Positions 1 to 5,768 of a DNA stretch of 5,768 nt are shown here, piece by piece. Positions within the stretch are counted from its first letter, which is position 1, and each line of letters begins with the position of its first letter. The stretch lies in assembly GCA_035403225.1 (NCBI GenBank), contig DAONET010000064.1:1-5768 (forward strand). The letters are read 5' to 3'. The notes under the pieces were generated by a model, which did no database searches, was not told the DNA's origin, and saw nothing but the letters and a program-made list of their open reading frames with translations. Made by a program: the position numbers and the translations under genes. Source of the DNA: DAIRDK01 sp035403225 (GTDB taxonomy: Bacteria > Bacteroidota > Bacteroidia > Bacteroidales > FEN-979).

Positions 1-2
1 CC

Positions 3-1106
3 CCGTTTGTCGTGACCGTCTTCCCCGTGGCCGATGTCATCTTCACCCCCAACGGGCAGGCCTTCTGTTCCGGGCAAACCACCGGCATAAACCTCAGCTC
101 TCATGTAGCCGGCACCTCGTATACCTGGACGGTCACCGGCAGCGGCGCCTCGCTGAGCGGCTATTCCACCGGCAGCGGCGACCTCATTCAACAAACGCTG
201 ATCAACTCCGGACCCTACCCGCAGACGGCCACCTACCTGGTTGCTCCGACAGCCTATACATGCCCGGGAACCAATAACAGTGTCATCGTCAATGTAAATC
301 CGCTCCCCGTGGTCACCTATAATCTTTGTGCAGATCCAGTCGTCACCCTCAATGCTCAGCCCATTATTCTCAAAGGTGGGCTTCCGTTGGGCGGTGCATA
401 TTCCGGAGCCGGGGTGTCTGCCGGCATTTTCACTCCCTCTTCTGCCGGAACCGGAGCACATATAATTGCATATACCTATAATAATATTTGGGGATGTAAT
501 TCTTTTTCTGTCGACACCATCACGGTAGTTAACCCCGCTGCTTTCAGTTGTGGTAATATTCTTACCGACATCCGCGACGGGCAGCAATACCCAACCGTGA
601 AACTCGGCGCCCAGTGCTGGTTTGCGAAAAACCTGAACTATGGTATCCGGATCCTTTCTTCACAAGCTCAGCGGGATAATTGCGTCTTTGAGAAATATTG
701 TTCCGATGATAATGCCGCCAATTGTCTCGTCACCGGTGGCATGTATCAATGGGATGAGCTGATGCAATACACGAGCGCATCCAAAGCTCAGGGCTTCTGT
801 CCTCCCGGTTGGCATGTCCCTGCCGAAAGCGACTGGGCGGCCCTGTTCAACTTTTATGTAAGTAACGGATTTGCAGGGAGTCCGTTGAAATATTCCGGTT
901 ATTCGGGATTTAACGCCTTCTTATCAGGAGCCAGGTTCAACAATGTCGGTTTTTATTTCGGCAATTTCGCGGTAATGTTCTGGTCATCAGGCGCTCATGG
1001 CGCCCGGAAAGCGTGGGCACATGGCATGAATGAGTACAACCCGTCGGTGTCTTATTATCCCTCTCTTCGCGATCACGCCTTTTTTATCCGGTGCATTAAA
1101 GACTGA
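3..1106 (+). CDS. C-terminal part of a secreted PKD-like repeat / FISUMP-domain surface protein (5' end outside window)
   Basis: The reading frame is open from the window edge. The GTG at 12 is not a start: codons 3-11 (PFV) continue the same PFVVTVFPV segment found inside the downstream paralogue, so only 367 C-terminal residues are visible. In order they are the last 10 residues of one PKD-like repeat (3-32), a complete 92-residue repeat (33-308) with the CSG, YTWT and TCPG landmarks, a Gly-rich Ig-like module (309-560) with LKGGLP.GGAYSGAGV and a WGC end, and a FISUMP domain (561-1103). FISUMP hallmarks are TDIRDGQQY, QCW..KNLNYG, the Cys-rich EKYC...NC segment, GGMYQWDELMQY, the canonical CPPGWHVP, MFWSS and terminal RCIKD. 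No T9SS-type C-terminal sorting domain follows. The likely role is a secreted or surface-exposed adhesin-like protein (inference). The tail aligns without gaps to that of the next gene, 119 bp downstream, so this is its paralogue. Domain calls are firm; the ligand is unknown. Confidence 0.93.
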   Translation, partial: PFVVTVFPVADVIFTPNGQAFCSGQTTGINLSSHVAGTSYTWTVTGSGASLSGYSTGSGDLIQQTLINSGPYPQTATYLVAPTAYTCPGTNNSVIVNVNPLPVVTYNLCADPVVTLNAQPIILKGGLPLGGAYSGAGVSAGIFTPSSAGTGAHIIAYTYNNIWGCNSFSVDTITVVNPAAFSCGNILTDIRDGQQYPTVKLGAQCWFAKNLNYGIRILSSQAQRDNCVFEKYCSDDNAANCLVTGGMYQWDELMQYTSASKAQGFCPPGWHVPAESDWAALFNFYVSNGFAGSPLKYSGYSGFNAFLSGARFNNVGFYFGNFAVMFWSSGAHGARKAWAHGMNEYNPSVSYYPSLRDHAFFIRCIKD

Positions 1107-1137
1107 CCGGAAAGGAAAAGGAAAAATTATCAGTCTT
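1099..1137 (+). terminator. Inverted repeat spanning the upstream stop codon; possible transcript-end hairpin
   Basis: AAGACTGA (1099-1106, including the TGA stop) and TCAGTCTT (1130-1137) are perfect 8-bp reverse complements separated by 23 nt of purine-rich sequence. There is no long T-tract after the right arm, so this is not a textbook intrinsic terminator. The next gene in the array has a similar stop-overlapping inverted repeat, which makes a role in ending or stabilising the transcript plausible. The loop is long and the stem AT-moderate, so chance cannot be excluded. Confidence 0.3.
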
Positions 1138-1142
1138 CCTTA

Positions 1143-1179
1143 TTGACAAATCCAGAAAAAAAGCCTTATATTTATCCGG
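1143..1179 (+). promoter_or_regulatory. Putative Bacteroidota-type promoter of the large FISUMP gene
   Basis: A TTG (1143-1145, in TTGACAAAT) lies 21 nt upstream of TATATTTA (1167-1174), which matches the Bacteroidota -7 element TAnnTTTG at all but the last base. The element is followed directly by TCCGG. A near-identical 13-mer (TAT[A/C]TTTATCCGG) sits at almost the same distance from the start of the next paralogue, 59 versus 56 nt from the T to the ATG, which supports a conserved function. A further shared block, CAGCTC, follows at 1184-1189. The spacer has no convincing Shine-Dalgarno at the usual distance, as is common in this phylum. Confidence 0.5.
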
Positions 1180-1225
1180 TAAACAGCTCTAATTCAGAGG
1201 GTGGGGTTAAATAATTTCCGTGCGT

Positions 1226-4200
1226 ATGAAGTATTTCTACACACGTGACAGAAAGCGGCATTTCAAGATAGCAACCATCTTGATGGGATTACTTTATATC
1301 TTTTCATTCCTTCCCGGATCGTTTGGACAACCATTTACAACCTGCACCAATTCCAACTTTAACATGGGGACTTTTAAAAACTGGGGAGGATGTTACGGGT
1401 ATTTCGGCACCGAAACTCTTGTCCATGGATTTCCTCCGCCTGCTTATGGCCCATGTTATCAAGATGGTTTTCTGGTGGCTCCCGAGCCTCCGCTTTTTGA
1501 TAAACCGTTGCACCGGATCATTCAGGCACCGGGGTGGATGGACAGCAATTCATGCGACTCACTGAGTACGGTTTTCCCCGGTGAAGATTTTGTCGCCCGG
1601 ATTGGCGACACTTCCTATACCGCGGGAAGCTGGACCACCGGCAAAGAGGCCGAATTACATTACCAGGTTAATGTTTCCAACAATTCTTATTTATTCATCT
1701 ATCGATATGCTGTTGTTCTTGAGAATGGCGGACATGATCCGGAGCTGCAACCTGATTTCCAGGTCATGATCACGAACGATGAAGGCACTGTTCTCGATTC
1801 CACGTGTGGTTATTATTATATCTGTGCGCCTCCGACAGGGCAAATCTGGCCAGGATGGCATTCCTGTATAACTGATGTATCCTGGAAAGACTGGACGACG
1901 GTGGGGATGAATCTCACCCCATACTACGGTCAAACGGTGAATATCCTGTTTAAGGTAAGAGGCTGTTATTACGATACCCACTTCGGATATGCCTATATTT
2001 CAGCTTATTGCGGATACCTGGTCTTACAAACTGCCTTGTGTGAAGGACAGGATTCTGCGGTACTGACCGCCCCACCCGGTTTCTCATATGTTTGGTTCAA
2101 CGGGGCCGGACTTCAGCTTGACACGGTCCAATCCATCACCGTACCTGCTGAGCAGGGAGCCTTATACAGCTGTAAGCTCACCGCGGTGAACGGTTGCCAG
2201 GTCACCATCTCGGTGAATCTTTCCTATACGATCATTCATACCGGGTTCACCTATGGTTCGGCCTGTGCGGGAATACCTGTTCAATTCAACGACACCACCT
2301 GGGTAAGTCAGAATTATGTAGAAGAGTGGAAATGGTATTTCGGCGATGGCGATACGGCGACCGGAGTCGCAGCCCCGTTACATATTTACGACACGGCAGG
2401 CACCTATACCGTGAGATTAATCTCTTACTCTACGGAAGGATGTTCCGATACCGCCGAGCAAGTCATTACGGTAGCCGAAGTCCCGCATATCACCAATTCT
2501 CCTTTGGTTGACACCCTTTGCAGCAAAGCCTCTACCAACCTGACATTGACCGCCGATCTCCCTTTTACCTGGTTTACCTGGGTCGCCTCCAACCCTTCGG
2601 GTAACATCTCCGGCTTTTCCAACAACTCCGTTCCTGCCTCGATACTGAACGACACCCTGATCAATACCGGAGAGAAAACAGATACGGTTTTCTATACCAT
2701 CTCGCCACACGCCGGAAGTTGTACCGGGCCTGATTCGATCTACCGGTTTTTGGTGAAGCCCTTGCCGACCCTCACCAATACCACGCTGAATACCTCCATT
2801 TGCGACAGCAGTTACACCAACCTTATCCTTTCCCGGCATCCCGACAGCACCCGTTTTACCTGGACCTGTACAGCCTCATCATCAAATCTGTCAGGGTATT
2901 CCGGCAACATCGCGACACCCGACACCCTTATCAACCAACTGATCACCAATTCGGGAATCACCGTCGATACTGTCTATTATCATATTGTCCCATGGTTATT
3001 GGGTTGCCCGGGAGACACCTCTGTTTTCAAGGTCGCCGTGTATCCCGACCCGGACCTTTCCATTACCCCGGTCTCCAAATCCATCTGTAATAATACCGGC
3101 ACCGACGTGACACTCACTTCCAATGTCCCCGGTACGCTGTTCACCTGGACCTGTACCCCTTCATCACTCGCTATCTCAGGTTGGTCGAATAACGCCGTCC
3201 CGACGACCACCCTCAACCAAGTGCTGACGGTCACCGGAAATGTCCTTCAAACGGTCATTTACCATATCACTCCGCACAAGGATAATTGTCCAGGTGATGT
3301 CACCGATTACACGGTAACCGTCTTTCCGACGCCGCTGGTGATGAACGCCCCGATGTCGAAGAACCAGTGTGACAGTGTCAACACCCTCCTCGCCTTGCTC
3401 CCGAATATCCCGGGAACGTTATACACCTGGACCTGCACTCCCGGCAGTTTATCTATCACGGGTTATGCTGATAGTTCCATCCCTGATGATTCAATAAATC
3501 AATGGCTTTTCAACAGTAGTTACCTGACCCAGCAAGTCACCTATCATATTGTTCCACATTACGGAACCTGCATCGGCAATGACACGGACTTTGTTGTAAG
3601 GGTTTTTCCCGTCCCGGATCTGTCGAACACCCCCCCAGCCTCTTCTGTTTGCAACAATGTCCCCATCGGAGCCGTGCTCACCTCGAATGTCGACTCGACG
3701 ATGTTCACCTGGACCTGCACGCCCTCGTCTTCCAATATTACCGGATGGTCAAACAATGTGATCCCTACTGTCAATCTGAACCAGACGCTGATAAATTCAG
3801 GATTAACCACCGAATGGGTGATCTATCATATGACGCCGATAGCCAATGGATGTTACGGTCACGTGACTGATTATACCGTGACAGTTATTCCGTCTCCCGA
3901 CGTGTATTTCAATCCTCCGGCCCAGACCATCTGCTCTGGTGACACTTCCTCCATCCAAATTTTATCTTCCGTACCGGGAGCTACTTTCTCATGGACCGTC
4001 GTCTCCAGCAGTTCCAACCTCACCGGGCAATCGGCCGGCAGCGGCAGTATTATCGCGCAGATCATCACCAACTCGGGGAACACCATCGAAAACCTCACGT
4101 ACACGGTTACGCCCGAATCCGGAGGTTGTCCCCCCGGGGCTTCGGTTCCAGTCATTCTTACGGTGAATCCGAGCCCGATCGTCAATAATTCCGACACCAT

Positions 4201-5527
4201 GTCTCAACTCTGTTCCGCCGGCACCACCAACATCAGCCCCACCTCCAGCGTGCCGGGGTCCACCTTTTCCTGGACCGCCATCGGCTCCTCGGGCAACGTT
4301 TCCGGATTCTCAAACGGAGCCGGGCCCTCCATTATCCATACACTGTTCAACGCAGGAAATAATATAGAAACTGTCACATATTTTGTCACAGCCACCGCCA
4401 ACAGCTGCCCGGGTGTTGCCACTCCTTTTGTGGTGACCGTCTTCCCCGTTGCTGCTGTCGTTTTCACACCCAACGGTCAATCCATCTGTTCCGGACAGAC
4501 CACTGCCATCGCGCTCAGCTCGGGAGTGGCCGGGGCCTCCTTTACCTGGACTGCCACCGGAAGCGGACCTTCGTTAAGCGGCTTCTCCGCAGGAAGTGGC
4601 AACAGTATTCAGCAGACCTTGTTCAATTCCGGACCCTATCCGCAAACAGCCTCATACATAGTTATTCCCACGGCCAACAACTGCCCGGGGATCACCGATA
4701 CCGTCCTGGTAGCCGTCAACCCATGGCCTTCCGTAACCTTCACCCCCTGCTTTGATCAGATCGTTTCGTTCAACGCTCAATCCATCCTGTTGAAAGGCGG
4801 TCTTCCTCCGGGAGGCGCTTATTCCGGTGCCGGAGTGACAGCCGGTTTCTTCGACCCATCATCAGCCGGAGCCGGTCCACATACAATCACATACACCTAT
4901 ATCAATTACTGGGGATGTTCCGGCAGCGCCACGGCAGCGATCAGTGTAGTCATGCTAGCGCCCTTCAACTGTGGCAATCCTCTCACCGACATACGTGACA
5001 ACCAGGTTTATCAGACTATCCGACTCGGAACCCAATGCTGGTTATCGCAAAACCTGAATTACGGGAACATGATCGGGTCGAACAAGATGCAGCTGGACAA
5101 CTGTCTCTTTGAGAAGTATTGTTATGGCGACAACGCAGCCGGCTGCTTATCTTCCGGCGGCATGTACCAGTGGGACGAATTGATGCAATATACAGGAGTA
5201 GAAGGATCACAAGGGTTTTGTCCTCCGGAATGGCATGTCCCTACCGAAAACGATTGGATTGTTCTGTTCAGCTTTTATTACAACAACGGCTTTGCCGGCA
5301 GTCCGCTTAAAGCCACCGGTTATTCCGGATTTGACGCATTTTTGCAGGGGGCCCGGTTCAACAATGTCCAATTCAACTTTAACGGATTTGCGGTCATGTT
5401 CTGGTCATCCACCCCTCATGGACCTATCAAAGCATGGGCTCACGGCATGAATTATTACAACCCTTCTGTATCGTATTATCCGTCTCACCGTAACAACGCC
5501 CTTTTCACCAGGTGTATTAAAGATTGA
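1226..5527 (+). CDS. Large secreted multi-domain protein: PKD domain, eight PKD-like repeats, C-terminal FISUMP domain
   Basis: This is a complete gene of 1433 residues. ATG 1226 is preferred over the in-frame GTG at 1220 because it puts the shared motif QPxTTCxNSNF at residues 35-45, exactly as in the next paralogue. Residues 1-34 are a signal peptide (basic n-region, hydrophobic core about 15-29, cleavage likely after SFG) with no lipobox. An unnamed Cys/Trp-rich N-terminal domain (about 35-263, starting TTCTNSNF...NW and ending YISAYCG) may be a beta-sandwich. An Ig-like domain (about 266-335) and a PKD domain (about 337-418, FGDGDT 372-377, HIYDTAGTYTVRL 386-398) follow. Then come eight PKD-like repeats (421-1168), the Gly-rich Ig-like module (1169-1252, KGGLPPGGAYSGAGV) and FISUMP (1253-1433; GGMYQWDE 1311-1318, CPPEWHVP 1332-1339, RCIKD end). 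No T9SS sorting tail is seen. Likely an extracellular stalk with a terminal binding domain (inference); the ligand is unknown. It lies between two paralogues in the same orientation. Confidence 0.95.
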   Translation: MKYFYTRDRKRHFKIATILMGLLYIFSFLPGSFGQPFTTCTNSNFNMGTFKNWGGCYGYFGTETLVHGFPPPAYGPCYQDGFLVAPEPPLFDKPLHRIIQAPGWMDSNSCDSLSTVFPGEDFVARIGDTSYTAGSWTTGKEAELHYQVNVSNNSYLFIYRYAVVLENGGHDPELQPDFQVMITNDEGTVLDSTCGYYYICAPPTGQIWPGWHSCITDVSWKDWTTVGMNLTPYYGQTVNILFKVRGCYYDTHFGYAYISAYCGYLVLQTALCEGQDSAVLTAPPGFSYVWFNGAGLQLDTVQSITVPAEQGALYSCKLTAVNGCQVTISVNLSYTIIHTGFTYGSACAGIPVQFNDTTWVSQNYVEEWKWYFGDGDTATGVAAPLHIYDTAGTYTVRLISYSTEGCSDTAEQVITVAEVPHITNSPLVDTLCSKASTNLTLTADLPFTWFTWVASNPSGNISGFSNNSVPASILNDTLINTGEKTDTVFYTISPHAGSCTGPDSIYRFLVKPLPTLTNTTLNTSICDSSYTNLILSRHPDSTRFTWTCTASSSNLSGYSGNIATPDTLINQLITNSGITVDTVYYHIVPWLLGCPGDTSVFKVAVYPDPDLSITPVSKSICNNTGTDVTLTSNVPGTLFTWTCTPSSLAISGWSNNAVPTTTLNQVLTVTGNVLQTVIYHITPHKDNCPGDVTDYTVTVFPTPLVMNAPMSKNQCDSVNTLLALLPNIPGTLYTWTCTPGSLSITGYADSSIPDDSINQWLFNSSYLTQQVTYHIVPHYGTCIGNDTDFVVRVFPVPDLSNTPPASSVCNNVPIGAVLTSNVDSTMFTWTCTPSSSNITGWSNNVIPTVNLNQTLINSGLTTEWVIYHMTPIANGCYGHVTDYTVTVIPSPDVYFNPPAQTICSGDTSSIQILSSVPGATFSWTVVSSSSNLTGQSAGSGSIIAQIITNSGNTIENLTYTVTPESGGCPPGASVPVILTVNPSPIVNNSDTMSQLCSAGTTNISPTSSVPGSTFSWTAIGSSGNVSGFSNGAGPSIIHTLFNAGNNIETVTYFVTATANSCPGVATPFVVTVFPVAAVVFTPNGQSICSGQTTAIALSSGVAGASFTWTATGSGPSLSGFSAGSGNSIQQTLFNSGPYPQTASYIVIPTANNCPGITDTVLVAVNPWPSVTFTPCFDQIVSFNAQSILLKGGLPPGGAYSGAGVTAGFFDPSSAGAGPHTITYTYINYWGCSGSATAAISVVMLAPFNCGNPLTDIRDNQVYQTIRLGTQCWLSQNLNYGNMIGSNKMQLDNCLFEKYCYGDNAAGCLSSGGMYQWDELMQYTGVEGSQGFCPPEWHVPTENDWIVLFSFYYNNGFAGSPLKATGYSGFDAFLQGARFNNVQFNFNGFAVMFWSSTPHGPIKAWAHGMNYYNPSVSYYPSHRNNALFTRCIKD
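2486..4729 (+). repeat. Eight tandem PKD-like repeats (92-95 codons each) inside the large gene
   Basis: Unit boundaries, set just after the recurring P-x-P/A linker, are 2486-2767, 2768-3052, 3053-3334, 3335-3616, 3617-3898, 3899-4177, 4178-4453 and 4454-4729. This gives 94, 95, 94, 94, 94, 93, 92 and 92 residues. Each unit has an early Cys, a central [F/Y][T/S]W, an S/TG[F/Y/W/Q] turn, an LxNSG/T-like segment, a [V/I]xY strand, a late Cys (often CPG) and a V.P end. The pattern fits the PKD-like domain family of Bacteroidota (I believe Pfam PKD_5). Units 2-5 share FTWTC or YTWTC with an extra Cys; units 6-8 lack that Cys and are 1-2 residues shorter. At DNA level the units are clearly diverged, so they are not a recent slippage array. 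Confidence 0.9.
4424..5527 (+). repeat. 3' module paralogous, without gaps, to 3-1106
   Basis: The last 1104 bp of the large gene correspond codon for codon to positions 3-1106. The sub-modules have equal lengths in both copies: repeat 276 bp, Gly-rich module 252 bp, FISUMP 543 bp. By hand count the 181-residue FISUMP domains differ at about 53 positions, so they are about 70% identical. Many third codon positions differ even where the amino acid is conserved, so the duplication is old and the protein is under constraint. Confidence 0.85.
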
Positions 5528-5562
5528 TCATCTGACAAATAAAAATTCTTCAGATAGATGAT
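5527..5562 (+). terminator. Imperfect inverted repeat at the stop codon of the large gene; possible transcript-end hairpin
   Basis: ATCATCTGA (5527-5535, starting at the last base of the stop) can pair with TCA plus GATGAT (5550-5552 and 5557-5562), leaving a 4-nt bulge (GATA) and a 14-nt AT-rich loop. A short TTTAAAA run follows. The stem is weak and mostly A-T, so a terminator function is only suggested. The parallel with the stop-overlapping inverted repeat at 1099-1137 is the main argument for it. Confidence 0.25.
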
Positions 5563-5577
5563 TTAAAAGAAAATTTA

Positions 5578-5590
5578 TATCTTTATCCGG
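5578..5590 (+). promoter_or_regulatory. Putative promoter element upstream of the third paralogue
   Basis: TATCTTTATCCGG differs at one base from the element at 1167-1179 and begins 56 nt before the ATG of the third gene (59 nt for the large gene). It fits TAnnTTT of the Bacteroidota -7 element. A clear TTG at -33 is not visible here. The TGACAAAT block shared with the other spacer lies at 5533-5540, about 22 nt further away than in the first spacer. CAGCTC recurs at 5605-5610, so three blocks are conserved in the same order. Confidence 0.42.
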
Positions 5591-5633
5591 GGAAAAGTGG
5601 CTGTCAGCTCCAAATGCTTTAAACCTGTTTAAT

Positions 5634-5768
5634 ATGAGTATGTCCTCTACCAGCAATACTGAAAAGTATTGGAAGATGTTTTTTATTTTTTTCCTGCTTT
5701 TCATGACCGGGTTGTTTTTCAGACAAGCAACCGGGCAACCGGTGACCACCTGCGACAATTCTAATTTC
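5634..5768 (+). CDS. N-terminal part of a third paralogous secreted protein (3' end outside window)
   Basis: From ATG 5634 the frame is open for 45 codons to the window edge. Residues 1-34 form a signal peptide: Lys residues at 11 and 14, a strongly hydrophobic Phe/Leu-rich core at about 15-29 and a likely cleavage site after ATG (Ala-Thr-Gly). No lipobox Cys is present. The mature start QPVTTCDNSNF (35-45) matches QPFTTCTNSNF at the same residue numbers in the large upstream protein, while the signal peptides themselves are not alike. It therefore probably begins the same Cys/Trp-rich N-terminal domain. It lies 106 bp after the upstream stop, behind a spacer with the same conserved blocks. 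An in-frame ATG at 5640 is a possible alternative start. The rest of the architecture, including a FISUMP end, is expected by analogy but not seen. Confidence 0.85.
   Translation, partial: MSMSSTSNTEKYWKMFFIFFLLFMTGLFFRQATGQPVTTCDNSNF

Noticed and set aside
12..14. GTG as a start for the first gene
   Set aside because: The frame is open upstream and the preceding codons continue a conserved repeat segment present in the paralogue, so this is an internal Val codon.
1083..1091. Another TTTATCCGG, as in the promoter-like element
   Set aside because: It encodes Phe-Ile-Arg in the conserved FISUMP end and has no counterpart in the second copy; probably coincidence.
1220..1222. GTG start for the large gene
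   Set aside because: ATG 1226 gives the same distance to the conserved QPxTTC motif as the ATG of the third gene. GTG remains possible but less likely.
2980..4473. Series of antisense open frames (about 2980-3234, 3559-3810, 3871-4200, 4204-4473) that resemble each other
   Set aside because: Their similarity is the mirror image of the sense-strand PKD-like repeats. They have no start context or domain of their own and lie wholly inside the long sense gene.
2486..4729. CRISPR array or recent tandem DNA repeat
   Set aside because: The units are about 280 bp, coding and well diverged at DNA level; they are protein domain repeats.
5528..5758. Minus-strand open frame over the second spacer and the start of the third gene
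   Set aside because: It covers the conserved upstream blocks and the signal peptide of the third gene on the opposite strand and has no recognisable protein features.

Overview
The window comes from a member of the Bacteroidota, probably an uncultured or environmental one. The signs are a very large secreted protein with a PKD domain and many PKD-like repeats, C-terminal FISUMP domains (Fibrobacter succinogenes major paralogous domain, TIGR02145/Fib_succ_major), AT-rich spacers with TAnnTTT-type promoter-like elements, and no clear Shine-Dalgarno sequences. Coding DNA looks close to balanced in GC. Everything that can be supported lies on the + strand.

Layout: (1) 3-1106 is the 3' end of a large surface-protein gene: the last residues of one PKD-like repeat, one full repeat, a Gly-rich Ig-like module and a FISUMP domain. 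(2) 1107-1225 is a 119-bp spacer with an inverted repeat over the upstream stop and a promoter-like element. (3) 1226-5527 is a complete 1433-residue paralogue. In order it has a signal peptide, an N-terminal Cys/Trp-rich domain, an Ig-like domain, a canonical PKD domain, eight tandem PKD-like repeats, the Gly-rich Ig-like module and a FISUMP domain. (4) 5528-5633 is a 106-bp spacer with the same type of inverted repeat and the same promoter-like blocks. (5) 5634-5768 is the 5' end of a third paralogue: a signal peptide followed by the same mature N-terminus (GQPxTTCxNSNF).

The window is therefore a slice of a tandem array of at least three paralogous genes for secreted, multi-domain, adhesin-like proteins. 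Each seems to have its own conserved upstream control region. The last 1104 bp of the first two genes align without a single gap. Sequence differences in the FISUMP domain cluster in patches that look like loops, which suggests the array supplies variants of a binding tip on repeat stalks. The domain calls rest on recognised motifs. The binding role, cell location and reason for duplication are inference. No enzyme, RNA gene, CRISPR array, IS element or tRNA was seen.
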